Made by a program: the position numbers and the translations under genes
Origin: JAGVSR01 sp963750715
GTDB taxonomy: Bacteria > Pseudomonadota > Alphaproteobacteria > Rhizobiales > Hyphomicrobiaceae
Length of the DNA stretch: 64,000 bases
Direction: 5' to 3'
NCBI GenBank assembly: GCA_963750715.1
Contig: CAVVRP010000003.1
Coordinates: 77,055-141,054 of the forward strand
Part shown: piece by piece, positions 8,801 through 18,245 of the stretch
How the letters are laid out: each line of letters opens with the position of its first letter
How positions within the stretch are numbered: position 1 is the stretch's first letter
Notes under the pieces: generated by a model
The model's database searches: none
Told to the model about the DNA's origin: nothing
Seen by the model: only the letters and a program-made list of their open reading frames with translations

Positions 8801-8830
8801 AGGGCCGTCTCTGCGGCCCTGGCCTTTTTT
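8801..8830 (+). terminator. Rho-independent terminator
   Basis: Stem AGGGCCG / CGGCCCT followed by GGCC and TTTTTT. It ends the transcript of the preceding exported-protein gene. A second perfect hairpin (GCCGTCTG / CAGACGGC) follows at 8859-8878. Confidence 0.8.
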
Positions 8831-8966
8831 ATCCCCGCGTTTGCCGCTGGCAGGACCGGCCGTCTGCAACCAGACGGCGTGCCGGTTCGGCTCTCGCGAT
8901 TGTCTGCGGAATATGCTAGCTGGTCTGCGCAGGGGAATCACAAACAACCACTTGGTGACATAAATC

Positions 8967-10056
8967 GTGCTCCACGCATCTGCAGCTGCGCGCAAAGCCG
9001 CCAGCCCTGTCGATCTCGACTGGCCGTCGAACGCCCAAGCTCCAGCACAATTGGAGAGGCAGGCTCTGAAAGCCGCGGCCCGGCGCTTAGCTGTCCATTG
9101 CGCCCACTACAAAGGCGCCGTCCTGTCTCAGGCAGTCTGGCAGATCGTCACCACCAGCGTGCCGTTCGCGATCATCGTCTGGGCCATGTTTCAGAGCGTC
9201 GAAACCAACTACGGGCTGACGCTTCTGCTGGCCATCCCGGCCGGCGGCCTGCTCGTCCGCTTCTTCATCATCCAGCACGATTGCGGACACGGCTCGTTCC
9301 TGCCGACGCGCCGTGGCAACGAGATCCTCGGCCGCGTCATGAGCCTGTTGACGGTCACGCCTTACGGCTTGTGGCGCCGTGAACACGCGCAGCACCATGC
9401 AACGTCGGGCAATCTCGACAAGCGCGGCGTCGGCGACATCAACACGCTCACGGTGCAGCGAATATCGGGCCCTGTCACCGCTTCGCCAGCTCGGCTACCG
9501 GGTTTACCGCCATCCGCTGTTCCTGTTCGGCGTCGGCGTTCCGTTCTACTTCATCATCCTGCAGCGGTGCCCTTGGGGCCACCCTTATCCGGCCAGCGAA
9601 ACGTGGAAAAGCGTTGTCGGGCTGAACGCGGCGCTGGTGGCCGTTTACGGAACGCTTGGCTGGTTGACAGGCTATTCGCAGCTGTTTTTCGTCGTTTGGC
9701 CCATGATCCACGTGGCATCGGCTCTGGGCGGCTGGCTGTTCTACATCCAGCACCAGTTCGAGGACACGCTATGGGACAGCACCGATGGCTGGAACTTTCA
9801 GGTCGCTGCCCTGCAAGGCAGCACGTTCTACGATCTGCCGCCGGTCCTGAACTGGTTCACGGGTAACATCGGCATGCACCACGTGCACCATCTGAACAGC
9901 ATGGTGCCGAACTACCGCCTCGCCGCGTGCATGGACGCCTGTCCCGAACTCAAGAGCATCAACCGCATGACGTTGTGGGAAAGCCTCAAGTGTGCGCGGC
10001 TGAAGCTCTGGGACGAGGATACGCGCCAGCTCGTCGGCTTCAGAGCGGTCCGCTGA
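8967..10056 (+). CDS. Membrane fatty acid desaturase (one frameshift)
   Basis: About 362 residues after joining two frames. All three histidine boxes of the diiron membrane desaturases are present: HDCGHGS, REHAQHH and HHVHH (in GNIGMHHVHHLN). The frame changes near 9454 in a GTGCAGCGAATAT context; removing one base restores the usual LTVREY. Hydrophobic segments flank the boxes as in the delta-12/omega-6 DesA family. It would introduce a double bond into membrane acyl chains. GTG start at 8967. Convergent with the lipid kinase gene. Confidence 0.85.
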
Positions 10057-10087
10057 CACCTGCAGGAGGCCGTTTTCTCAACCGGGA

Positions 10088-10972
10088 TCAGCCGGCCCCC
10101 GCCAGATAGCAGTCAGGGACGATCAGGGTTACGGTTGGTTGTCCCCACTCGATATCCACCGGCGTGACGCCGAAGCTGTCGCCGTCGATCTGCACCGAGA
10201 CCGGGCGCTCCGAAGTGACCGACAGGCTGTGGCCCTGGATGATTTCCACGCCCTCGCTGCAATCAAGTTTGCCCTGAGCCAGGGTCATCAACTGCCGCAT
10301 GAATGCGGCCTTGCTCGGCGACTTGAACAGCGCGATCGACAGTCCCGCCACGTGCAGACCTGCGGCGCTGGAGAGCCGGAATGCCCCACCGTACCTCTGC
10401 GCATTTGCGGCGACGACCCAGAACGCCTTGTGACCGACGCCGTCGATCGAGCAATTCAATTCGACCAGCGGCCTGGCCAATACCCCCACGCCCGGCAACA
10501 GATAGGCGGCGCGGCCCACACCACGTTTCACCCTGCGACTCAACCGGCGGACGATCTCGGCGTCAAAGCCAGCGCCCGCCATCAAGAAGAAGGCCGCGCC
10601 GCTGGCTATCGCACCGACCAGCCGGAACTCGGGGCCCAACAGCAAGGTGCGGGCGATCTCGGGTGCGGATCGCTTCAAGCCGAGTTCGCGCGCCAGCACA
10701 TTGCCGGTCCCGCATGGAATGAGGCCGGCCGCTACACCGATTGCGGCGCAGCGTTCGGCAACCGCGCGAAATGTCCCATCACCACCGGCAGCGACGACGG
10801 CATCGAAGTCTTGGCCAGCCGAGCTTGGTATATTCGCGTACATGTCACCGTCGTCGCGCAGTTCCTCGACGGCGGCGCCAGCCGCGCGAAGGGTAGCCAC
10901 CGTTTCGGCGCACACCGTGCTGCCCCGCACACCAGCCTGGGGGTTGTGAACGAGCAGAAATCTGCGGCGCAT
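10088..10972 (-). CDS. Diacylglycerol/sphingosine kinase-family lipid kinase
   Basis: 294 residues, a normal length for the YegS/DagK-like family. The N-terminal catalytic domain has LVHNPQAG, the nucleotide-binding AAGGDGTFRAVAE near residue 60 and IPCGTGNVLARELG. The C-terminal half is the beta-sandwich domain with PVSVQIDGDSFG near the end. The substrate is probably a lipid alcohol but cannot be read from sequence. Convergent with the desaturase, so membrane-lipid modification is a shared theme here, although not one operon. Confidence 0.85.
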   Translation of the reverse strand: MRRRFLLVHNPQAGVRGSTVCAETVATLRAAGAAVEELRDDGDMYANIPSSAGQDFDAVVAAGGDGTFRAVAERCAAIGVAAGLIPCGTGNVLARELGLKRSAPEIARTLLLGPEFRLVGAIASGAAFFLMAGAGFDAEIVRRLSRRVKRGVGRAAYLLPGVGVLARPLVELNCSIDGVGHKAFWVVAANAQRYGGAFRLSSAAGLHVAGLSIALFKSPSKAAFMRQLMTLAQGKLDCSEGVEIIQGHSLSVTSERPVSVQIDGDSFGVTPVDIEWGQPTVTLIVPDCYLAGAG

Positions 10973-11092
10973 AAGGTGCCCTGATTGGAGCGAAACGCGA
11001 TCGCACAGTTGATGGCGCCCGCTATTTCCCTCCTATACCCGAACATCGGTTGCACTCAATGCCGCACGTGCGCACGGTGAAGGCCACGGCGG

Positions 11093-11521
11093 TCACGTGC
11101 GTTCATCCTGCGGCCAGTCGCAGTCCCAAACAACAAAACCCGCCTGCCCCATCGTGCCCATGGCTTCAATGACGGCCATGTTGTCGAAGCCTTTCAACCG
11201 CGATTGCATAGCCACGACCAAATCACGCTCGCCGTCCGCGCCCATTGGGATGGTCAGGGAATGGCGTTTGTCGCGGGTCTGGAGCACCCAGAACAGCTCA
11301 GCGTCGATCGGTCGCTCACTCGACGTGACGATGCTGACGTTGCCGAGTTCCGACCAGCGTACCGACAGCATCGGCATTTCCGTGCGCATCAGGTTGACGC
11401 GATCGGCGTCATGCTCGACCCGCACACCAGGAACGAACGCGCGCTGCGTCACCGCACGCGCGTCTGAGGCATTCCCAACGAGCTTTCGCCACCAACCCAA
11501 CATATCGGCGCGATCTTGCAC
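11093..11521 (-). CDS. Conserved hypothetical protein, about 136-142 residues
   Basis: A soluble alpha/beta protein with no signal peptide, probably starting at MLGWWRKLVGNASDAR. The middle (LSVRWSELGNVSIVTSSERP) and the end (GQAGFVVWDCDWP) look like real protein rather than shadow coding. No family or catalytic motif recognised. It lies between the lipid kinase and pckA, all on the minus strand. Confidence 0.55.
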   Translation of the reverse strand: MQDRADMLGWWRKLVGNASDARAVTQRAFVPGVRVEHDADRVNLMRTEMPMLSVRWSELGNVSIVTSSERPIDAELFWVLQTRDKRHSLTIPMGADGERDLVVAMQSRLKGFDNMAVIEAMGTMGQAGFVVWDCDWPQDERT

Positions 11522-11600
11522 GTTTGCTGCAGCAATGCGTCAGCCAAAATGGCGCCTGCCTGTTGCCAAATCTAATGTAAGTTCGCTTGCCTCGCGATAG

Positions 11601-13190
11601 CTACTCGGCGGCTTCCTTGCGTATTTCAGGAGCTGCGCCGCGCACGTCGGAATCGACCAGGCTTTCGAACTTCTCGAAATTCTTGGTAAACATCGCAACG
11701 AGCTTGGCGGCCATGGCATCGTAGGCCTTAGGGTCGGCCCAGGTGTCGCGCGGCGAAAGAATTTTCGAATCGACCCCTGGCAAAGCCAATGGCACCTGGA
11801 AACCGAACACCGGATCGGTGCGCATCGCCTGGGATTTCAATTCTCCCGAAAGGGCCGCATTTAAAAGCGCGCGCGTCGACTTGATCGGCATACGCGACCC
11901 TTCTCCGTACTTGCCGCCCGTCCAGCCCGTATTGACCAGCCAGCAATCGACATCGTGCTCGGCGATAAGCTTGCGCAGCAGGTTGCCGTAAACAGCGGGA
12001 TGGCGCGGCATGAAAGGCGCGCCGAAGCACGTTGAGAAGGTTGCCTGCGGCTCCGCGCCCATGCCTTTTTCAGTGCCGGCAACCTTGGCCGTGTAGCCCG
12101 ACAGGAAGTGATACATCGCCTGCGCCGGCGTCAGCTTGGCGATTGGCGGCAGCACGCCGAAAGCGTCAGCCGTCAGCATGACGATGTTGGCGGGATGGCC
12201 GGCGACGCCCGTCTTGCTGGCGTTCGAAATGTAATCGAGCGGGTAGGCCGCGCGCGTGTTCTCGGTCAGCCGCGCATCGTCGAAATTGGTCGCCCCGGTT
12301 TCCTGATCGAGCGCGACGTTCTCCAGCACGGTGGCGAAGCGGCTGGACGCGGCGAAAATCTCGGGCTCCGCTTCCTTCGACAGACGGATCGTCTTGGCGT
12401 AGCAGCCGCCCTCGAAATTGAAGATACCGTTCTTCGACCAGCCATGCTCGTCATCGCCGAGCAGCGTTCGGTTGGGATCGGCCGACAACGTCGTCTTGCC
12501 CGTGCCCGACAGGCCGAAGAAAATGGCGCTGTCGCCGTCCTTGCCGACATTGGCGGAGCAGTGCATCGGCATCACGCCCTTGGCGGGCAGCCGGTAGTTC
12601 AGATAGGTGAAGACGCTCTTCTTGGTTTCGCCGGCGTAGGACGTCCCGCCGATCAGCACGATCTTGCGCGTGAAATTGCAGGCGATGACCGTTTCGGTGC
12701 GCGTGCCGTGGTAGTCGGGCGCGGCGCGAAAGCTCGGCAGGTTGACGACGGTGAAGCCGGGCCTGAAGTCATCGAGTTCACCGGCTTCGGGGCGGCGCAA
12801 GAGATGACGGATGAAAAGTGCATGCCACGCATACTCGCAGAAAACGCGGGTCGGCAGGCGATGCTCGGGATCGGCGCCCGCATACAGATCCTGGACGAAC
12901 AGTTCCTTCAGTTTCGCAAAGCCGAGGAAATCATGCAGTAGCCGGTCGAACTGCTCTTCCTCCAGGGGCTTGTTGTTGTCCCACCAGATGGATGACTCGG
13001 TGTCGGCGTCGCGAACGATGAACTTGTCGTTGACGGACCGGCCCGTGTGCTGGCCGGTTTCGACACAGAACGCGCCCGTTGCCGCAAGCCGGCCCTCGTT
13101 GCGTCGAATGGCGAACTCAACCAGTTCCGCGGCCGTGTTGTTCACGTGCAGCTTACGGCACGCATTGAGGGGGAAGACTTCGCTCACCAT
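11601..13190 (-). CDS. pckA: Phosphoenolpyruvate carboxykinase (ATP)
   Basis: 529 residues, usual for ATP-dependent PEPCK. Motifs visible are TGRSVNDKFIVRD near the N-terminus, the substrate loop YAGETKKSVFT, the P-loop FFGLSGTGKTTLSADP, LIGDDEHGW-type metal site (LLGDDEHGWSKNGIFNFEGG) and LVNTGWTGGKYGEG. It decarboxylates oxaloacetate to phosphoenolpyruvate, the first step of gluconeogenesis. Its position beside chvI-chvG and the PTS genes is the standard Rhizobiales order; in these bacteria ChvG/ChvI and HPr influence pckA. A repeated palindromic element lies about 110-140 bases upstream of its start. Confidence 0.97.
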   Translation of the reverse strand: MVSEVFPLNACRKLHVNNTAAELVEFAIRRNEGRLAATGAFCVETGQHTGRSVNDKFIVRDADTESSIWWDNNKPLEEEQFDRLLHDFLGFAKLKELFVQDLYAGADPEHRLPTRVFCEYAWHALFIRHLLRRPEAGELDDFRPGFTVVNLPSFRAAPDYHGTRTETVIACNFTRKIVLIGGTSYAGETKKSVFTYLNYRLPAKGVMPMHCSANVGKDGDSAIFFGLSGTGKTTLSADPNRTLLGDDEHGWSKNGIFNFEGGCYAKTIRLSKEAEPEIFAASSRFATVLENVALDQETGATNFDDARLTENTRAAYPLDYISNASKTGVAGHPANIVMLTADAFGVLPPIAKLTPAQAMYHFLSGYTAKVAGTEKGMGAEPQATFSTCFGAPFMPRHPAVYGNLLRKLIAEHDVDCWLVNTGWTGGKYGEGSRMPIKSTRALLNAALSGELKSQAMRTDPVFGFQVPLALPGVDSKILSPRDTWADPKAYDAMAAKLVAMFTKNFEKFESLVDSDVRGAAPEIRKEAAE

Positions 13191-13298
13191 CGGGCCTCTC
13201 TCGCTTCACGATCCAGCACTGCGTCGCGGCGCTCGTTCAGCGCTCTTATTTTTGGCGTCCTAGGCGCGTCGCTGCCCGGACTCAAACATCGCCGATAG

Positions 13299-13330
13299 TC
13301 TTATAAGATCAGATTCTTATAAGATCAGAT
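13299..13330. repeat. Two tandem 16-bp units with 10-bp palindromes upstream of pckA
   Basis: Two exact adjacent copies of TCTTATAAGATCAGAT. Each contains the perfect palindrome TCTTATAAGA, so the two dyads are 16 bases apart. The element lies in the gap between the HugZ-like stop and the pckA start, consistent with a transcription-factor operator. Which regulator binds is unknown. Confidence 0.6.
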
Positions 13331-13349
13331 AATGCAACGTAACTCTGAC

Positions 13350-14105
13350 TTAAAGTCGACTTGCGGTCGCATCGCGGGCGGCCGCGGCGAGACGCGCCAG
13401 TTCACGCCGAGCGTCTCCGGGGCTCTTCAGCGGTGCGGCAAAAGTTAACCGCACCGTGTCGGCCCCGCACACCAGATCGCAGCCCTCCGGATCGATGCCG
13501 GTCATCCGCCAGGGGCCACCGGGCGCGCCCGCCAGCTTTGTCGCATACAGCTCAATCGCTCCGGCATGGTCTTTGTTCATGTGACTCACAATGTCTCCCT
13601 CCGCCGCAACCAGGTCTTCGGCATCTGCAAGACTGATCAGGACCTGATCCGCGTCTAGGCCGACGATACGTCCGAACCCGCCGATGAAATGGGCGCGTTC
13701 GACAACCAGGTGATAAAACGCGAAATCTGCGAATCCAGCATACATTGACGCGGCCGGATGGCGGGCGAGAAACCGTGCCTTGGGATCGGCGCCGTCCACA
13801 ACTTTAGCCCTGCCGATCACGGTGACGCGACCGCCAGCCAAAGGGTCGCCATCGGCGCCGGTTGCGTCGATGAGCACGCTCGCGCGCTGGTCCGAAGCAA
13901 GATTCTGAGTGTGCAACGCCAGCCGGGAAATCAGAAACAGCGGCGAACCATCGGAGCCGGTCGCGAGCGTCACCAGGGAGGCATAAGGATGGCCCGTCTC
14001 ACGGTCCAGCGTGGCGAGCGCACCCTTCAGGGCGCGGCGAATCAAGGTGCGCGCACTACCCGCTGGGGTTGATACGGCTGGATTTTCCACATTTTCCTCG
14101 GTCAT
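13350..14105 (-). CDS. HugZ-family protein (pyridoxamine oxidase-like fold + DUF2470)
   Basis: 251 residues. The first ~140 form the split-barrel FMN/heme-binding fold (RALKGALATLD, YASLVTLATGSDGSPLFLISRL, GRVTVIGRAKVV). The last ~80 form a DUF2470 domain (DIVSHMNKDHAGAIELYA). HugZ-type proteins bind or degrade heme in some bacteria; many relatives are uncharacterised. It is divergent from chvI, a neighbour arrangement common in Rhizobiales. Confidence 0.85.
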   Translation of the reverse strand: MTEENVENPAVSTPAGSARTLIRRALKGALATLDRETGHPYASLVTLATGSDGSPLFLISRLALHTQNLASDQRASVLIDATGADGDPLAGGRVTVIGRAKVVDGADPKARFLARHPAASMYAGFADFAFYHLVVERAHFIGGFGRIVGLDADQVLISLADAEDLVAAEGDIVSHMNKDHAGAIELYATKLAGAPGGPWRMTGIDPEGCDLVCGADTVRLTFAAPLKSPGDARRELARLAAAARDATASRL

Positions 14106-14245
14106 GTCGATGCTTGCTCCGAAGGCTTCACTGGCCTATTCAGGTCCCATTCAGGCACACTGAGCGACTGTCCTGCCACAATTGATCCGACTTGCAGCCC
14201 TAAAGCGGCTCAAGTTGGGGACTTGGCCCTGGGGTAGACAAGATC

Positions 14246-14953
14246 ATGAAAGAGAAGTCCACGATCGCTCTGGTCGATGACGAACGCAACATCCTGACGT
14301 CTCTCGGCATGGCGCTCGAAGCCGAAGGATACAAGGTCCGCACCTATAACGATGGGGCTTCCGCCCTGGAAGCCCTGACAGAAGAACCAGCCGACCTCGG
14401 CATCTTCGATATCAAGATGCCGCGGATGGACGGAATGGAACTGCTGCGCCGCATTCGCCAGCAGTCCGACATGCCGGTCATCTTCCTGACATCCAAAGAC
14501 GAAGAGATCGACGAATTGTTCGGTCTCAAGATGGGCGCCGACGATTACATCGCAAAGCCGTTCTCGCAGCGGCTGATCGTGGAGCGCGTGCGCGCCATTC
14601 TGCGCCGCTTCCAGCCCAAGGATGCCTCGACCCCGGCCCAGGAAGTGGCTCGTCTGCTCGAGCGCGGCAAGCTCAAACTCGATCCCGAGCGGCACACATG
14701 TCATTGGGACAATCGGCCTGTGACGCTGACGGTGACCGAATTCCTGATCCTTCAGGCCTTGGCGCAGAGGCCAGGCGTCGTCAAGACCCGCGACGCCCTG
14801 ATGGATGCGGCTTACGACGATCAGGTGTACGTTGACGACCGCACCATCGACAGCCACATCAAGAGGCTTCGCAAGAAGTTCAAGCAGGCTGACGATTCGT
14901 TCGATGTGATCGAAACACTTTACGGCGTCGGCTACCGCTTCAAGGAAGCGTAG
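14246..14953 (+). CDS. chvI: Response regulator ChvI, OmpR family
   Basis: 235 residues. The receiver domain has the acidic pair in ALVDDERN, the phospho-acceptor Asp in IFDIKMPRMDG and the conserved Lys in DDYIAKPFS. The winged-helix domain includes VTEFLILQALAQRPG and the recognition region VDDRTIDSHIKRLRKK. Partner of ChvG just downstream. In Rhizobiales this system (ExoS/ChvI, BvrS/BvrR) senses envelope stress and acid and controls envelope, exopolysaccharide and central metabolism genes. Confidence 0.97.
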   Translation: MKEKSTIALVDDERNILTSLGMALEAEGYKVRTYNDGASALEALTEEPADLGIFDIKMPRMDGMELLRRIRQQSDMPVIFLTSKDEEIDELFGLKMGADDYIAKPFSQRLIVERVRAILRRFQPKDASTPAQEVARLLERGKLKLDPERHTCHWDNRPVTLTVTEFLILQALAQRPGVVKTRDALMDAAYDDQVYVDDRTIDSHIKRLRKKFKQADDSFDVIETLYGVGYRFKEA

Positions 14954-15005
14954 GCGCACTTCCGAGCCCAAGCGGAATCGCGGGCCAGGAGCGGAGGAAG
15001 CTAAC

Positions 15006-16847
15006 GTGGCGCTCGACATGGAGCGGAGCCCGGCGGCCTTGAGCCATTGGGGCAGCATCAGAGCGACAACACGGCGTCTGACGGACAAGGTCGGCACCGC
15101 ACTTCCCGCTATCGGGGACGTGCGTCAGCGTATGCGGCGCGTTCCCGGTTTCCATCTGCTGTCGTCGAGCCTGCTGCGTCGCATTCTGCTGACCAACATG
15201 ATCGGCCTGGCCATCATGATGGGCGGCATCCTGTATTCCAGCCAGTATCATGCGTGGCTGATCGACGCGAAGCGCGAGTCGCTGAAGACGCAGGGCGAGA
15301 TCATCGCGGCGGCCATCGCCAGCGACGCCCGCGTCGAGAAGGGCGATATCGAGATCCCGCCACCCCGTGCCGGCAACCCAGCGCCGACAAATTCATACCG
15401 CGACGAGGGTCTGGCGGCACTCGAACTGTCGATCAGACCGGAACGGGTCACACCGATCTTGCGGCGCCTGATCCAGCCGACGCACAATCGCGCTCGCATC
15501 TACGGCCGCGACGGAACGCTGATCGTCGACTCGGCAAGCCTATTGCAGCGCGGACAGATATCGCGGCCACAGCCACCCAACGAGAAGCCGCGCACCAAAA
15601 ATTTTTGGACGCGCCTCACGCAGTGGATCATCGACAAGGATCTGGCGGTCTATCGCGAAATCGGCGCCGCGAAAGGCACACTGTATCCGGAAGTGCGCCA
15701 GGCCCTCGGCGGCGAGACGACGCCGATGCTTCTCCTCAACGAAAAAGGCGAACAGATCGTCTCCATGGCGGTGCCGATTTGCAGGGCGGGAGTGGTACAA
15801 GGCGTACTTCTCCTCTCCACCCGGCCGGGCGATATCGACGATATTCTGGACGAAGAGCGCTCGGTCATCTGGACGCTTGGCGCGCTCGCGCTGATTGCAA
15901 CCCTGCTCACGTCATTCCTGCTGGCCCGCACCGTCGCCGAACCCATGAGGCGCCTGTCGGAAGCCGCCGAACATGTCAGCCGTGACATCACTGCGCACAC
16001 CAAACTGCCCGATTACTCGGATCGCCGTGACGAAGTCGGACAGATGGCAAGCGCATTTCGGGCCATGACGGCGGCCCTGTATCGGCGCGTGGAAGCCAGC
16101 GAAAGTTTCGCCGCAGACGTGGCGCACGAATTGAAGAACCCGCTGACGGCTGCCCGCTCGACGGCGGAATCACTCGCCTACGCAAGGTCGGACGAGCAGC
16201 GCGAGGAACTGGTGCGCCAGATCCAGAACGAACTGAAACGTCTCAATCGGCTCATCAATGACGTATCGAACGCATCGCGTCTGGATGCCGAACTCGCGCG
16301 CCAGCAGATGGAGCCGTTCGATGTGACCAACGTGGTCTCCAGCGTCGCGCGCATTTTCCGCGACATCCTGTCTGAGAGCGACCGTCGCATCGTCGTTGAC
16401 ATCGAGCGCGCCAGCGTCGCATCGCCCTACGTCATCGATGGCGACGAAGGCCGTCTCGGCCAGGTTCTGACCAATCTCGTCGACAACGCCTTGTCGTTCT
16501 CGCCGGCGGCCGGCAGGGTCACGATCCGAGTCCGCCGCATCGACGGAAAAGTTGAACTCGCCGTCGAGGATGAAGGTCCGGGAATTCCCGAGGACCGGAT
16601 GCACGTCATCTTCGATCGCTTCTACACCGACAGGCCCGCAACGGAGGCCACGCGCGGCAAGAATTCGGGGCTCGGGCTGTCCATCTCACGCGAGATCGTT
16701 CGCTCGCATGGCGGTGAGATCTGGGCGGAAACCCGCAAACCCGGGGCGGAGGGCGGTGAGCGGCCGCATGGAGCCCGCTTCGTGGTCCAGCTTCCAGCCG
16801 CCTCCATGACGCAACGTGGAGGAGGCGCCGGTGGATGGCGCCACTGA
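15006..16847 (+). CDS. chvG: Sensor histidine kinase ChvG (ExoS/BvrS type)
   Basis: 613 residues. First membrane segment near 60-78 (ILLTNMIGLAIMMGGIL), a periplasmic sensor domain, a second segment near 280-300 (LGALALIATLLTSFLLA), then HAMP. The phospho-accepting histidine is in ADVAHELKNPLTAARS (about H374). The ATPase domain has TNLVDNALSFSP, VEDEGPGIP and SGLGLSISREI. The periplasmic domain is the target of inhibition by ExoR in related species; exoR is not in the window. The end overlaps hprK, so sensor and PTS kinase are translationally linked. Confidence 0.97.
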   Translation: MALDMERSPAALSHWGSIRATTRRLTDKVGTALPAIGDVRQRMRRVPGFHLLSSSLLRRILLTNMIGLAIMMGGILYSSQYHAWLIDAKRESLKTQGEIIAAAIASDARVEKGDIEIPPPRAGNPAPTNSYRDEGLAALELSIRPERVTPILRRLIQPTHNRARIYGRDGTLIVDSASLLQRGQISRPQPPNEKPRTKNFWTRLTQWIIDKDLAVYREIGAAKGTLYPEVRQALGGETTPMLLLNEKGEQIVSMAVPICRAGVVQGVLLLSTRPGDIDDILDEERSVIWTLGALALIATLLTSFLLARTVAEPMRRLSEAAEHVSRDITAHTKLPDYSDRRDEVGQMASAFRAMTAALYRRVEASESFAADVAHELKNPLTAARSTAESLAYARSDEQREELVRQIQNELKRLNRLINDVSNASRLDAELARQQMEPFDVTNVVSSVARIFRDILSESDRRIVVDIERASVASPYVIDGDEGRLGQVLTNLVDNALSFSPAAGRVTIRVRRIDGKVELAVEDEGPGIPEDRMHVIFDRFYTDRPATEATRGKNSGLGLSISREIVRSHGGEIWAETRKPGAEGGERPHGARFVVQLPAASMTQRGGGAGGWRH

Positions 16848-17292
16848 CGAGCTGATGCACGCCTCGGCCATCGCGCTTGGCAGCCGTTGCGCGCTGATCC
16901 GCGGGCGGCCGGGATCGGGCAAATCGGATCTGGCGTTGCGGTGCCTGGCACTGGCACCATCGCCGCTCTGGAGCGGCCGGCTGACTTTTGTCGCCGACGA
17001 CCAGGTGCTGCTGCGCCGGGAGGGCGACCGGCTCCTCGCCCGGGCGCCTGACGCTCTCGCCGGTCTGATCGAGGTTCGCAGCATCGGCATCGTCAGCGTT
17101 CCGGAAACGTGCGACATCGCCGAAGTCGCACTGATCGTCGACCTCGTGGCGCCGGCCGAGGTCGAGCGCATGCCCGATCCACAACAAACGGACCTGCTGG
17201 GATTGACGCGCCCGCTGGTGCGGCTGGCACCGTTCGAGGCTTCCGCCCCGGTCAAGCTGGCCGTGGCTCTGGCGCTGGCGGCACAACGTTAA
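16831..17292 (+). CDS. hprK: HPr kinase/phosphorylase, short alphaproteobacterial form
   Basis: About 153 residues, versus ~310 in Firmicutes: only the C-terminal catalytic domain is present, as is normal in Alphaproteobacteria. P-loop GRPGSGKSDLALR near residue 25 and the acidic motif FVADDQV. The GTG start at 16831 is chosen because a strong ribosome-binding site (GGAGGAGG at 16817-16824) sits at the right distance; it overlaps the chvG 3' end by 17 bases. It phosphorylates HPr on a serine and so couples the PTS relay to the ChvG/ChvI locus. Confidence 0.93.
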   Translation: MDGATDELMHASAIALGSRCALIRGRPGSGKSDLALRCLALAPSPLWSGRLTFVADDQVLLRREGDRLLARAPDALAGLIEVRSIGIVSVPETCDIAEVALIVDLVAPAEVERMPDPQQTDLLGLTRPLVRLAPFEASAPVKLAVALALAAQR

Positions 17293-17440
17293 CCGCCGCC
17301 AAGGCACCGAAACCACTTGCTTCGACCACGAACACGAGTAAGTTTCGCCCGCTCCGTCTCCGTGCAAGCCCGTTTAAATCGGGCAGGCCTGCTAAACCCT
17401 TCGGACGCGAGCGCTGTGGCAACGTCGGCGAATTGATCTG

Positions 17441-17845
17441 ATGATTGGACTTGTCATCGTCACGCACGGCGGCCTTGCGGTCGAGTTTCGATCCGCCATG
17501 GAACACGTCGTTGGTGCCCAGACCCAGCTCGAGACCATATCGATAGGTCCGGAAGACGACATGGCCCAGCGCCGCACGGAAATTCTGGATGCCATACGGC
17601 GCACGGATACCGGAGCAGGCGTGATCGTTTTGACCGACATGTTCGGCGGCACACCCTCCAATCTCGCGATCTCCATCATGGACGAGACCAAGGCCGAGGT
17701 TATCGCCGGCATTAACCTGCCGATCCTGGTCAAGCTGGCGAGCATCAGGGGCGAGGTTTGCTTGCCCGAGGCCGTCGCGCGCGCCCGAGAGGCTGGCCGC
17801 AAGTACATCAAGGTTGCCAGCCAGGAGCTGTCAGGTGAATCCTGA
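17441..17845 (+). CDS. PTS EIIA component, mannose/fructose type
   Basis: 134 residues. The active-site histidine is in IVTHGGLAVEF near the N-terminus, and the conserved DMFGGTPSNLA motif follows near residue 66. It is the alphaproteobacterial regulatory EIIA-Man homologue that receives phosphate from HPr but has no sugar permease partner here. It ends 12 bases before ptsH. Likely role is regulatory, adjusting carbon and envelope functions with ChvG/ChvI. Confidence 0.94.
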   Translation: MIGLVIVTHGGLAVEFRSAMEHVVGAQTQLETISIGPEDDMAQRRTEILDAIRRTDTGAGVIVLTDMFGGTPSNLAISIMDETKAEVIAGINLPILVKLASIRGEVCLPEAVARAREAGRKYIKVASQELSGES

Positions 17846-17857
17846 TCCGGGGAGCGG

Positions 17858-18163
17858 ATGCCTGAAATTACCAACAGCCATCGCCCGGAAGCCCGCGTGA
17901 CGATCGTCAACCGCAAGGGGCTTCATGCCCGCGCCTCCGCCAAGTTCGTGAAATGCGCTGAAACCTACGACGCCAACGTCACCGTGGCGCGCGAGGGCCA
18001 GACGGTCGGCGGCACATCCATCATGGGATTGATGATGCTTGCGGCTGGCCCGGGCAGCCAGCTTCATATCACGGCGGAAGGTCCTGAAGGCCCCGAAGCC
18101 TTGGAAGCGCTTGTCGCGCTCGTGGAAACCGGCTTTGGCGAAGAACTGGCCGAAGAAGGCTGA
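17858..18163 (+). CDS. ptsH: Phosphocarrier protein HPr
   Basis: 101 residues. The phospho-histidine lies in RKGLHARASAKFVK and the regulatory serine in GGTSIMGLMML, the target of HprK. The C-terminus is slightly longer than in E. coli HPr, as is usual in Rhizobiales. It carries phosphate from enzyme I (elsewhere) to the upstream EIIA. Confidence 0.96.
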   Translation: MPEITNSHRPEARVTIVNRKGLHARASAKFVKCAETYDANVTVAREGQTVGGTSIMGLMMLAAGPGSQLHITAEGPEGPEALEALVALVETGFGEELAEEG

Positions 18164-18196
18164 CCCCCGCCACCCGACACCAAAAACGAATGAGGA

Positions 18197-18213
18197 GCGC
18201 CCTTTCGGGGCGC
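18197..18213 (+). terminator. Weak hairpin terminator after ptsH
   Basis: GCGCCC stem with loop TTTCG and GGGCGC, followed by a C-run and few Ts. It probably ends the hprK-EIIA-HPr transcript, between convergent genes. Confidence 0.4.
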
Positions 18214-18245
18214 CCCCCTTCGCAAGCAGACAGGATCGTGATGTC

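Noticed and set aside
10088..10984. 281-residue plus-strand ORF at 10139-10984
   Set aside because: Shadow of the lipid kinase on the opposite strand, which has clear GGDGT and GTGN motifs.
16831..17292. HprK truncated by mutation
   Set aside because: The short form without the N-terminal domain is the normal alphaproteobacterial version.
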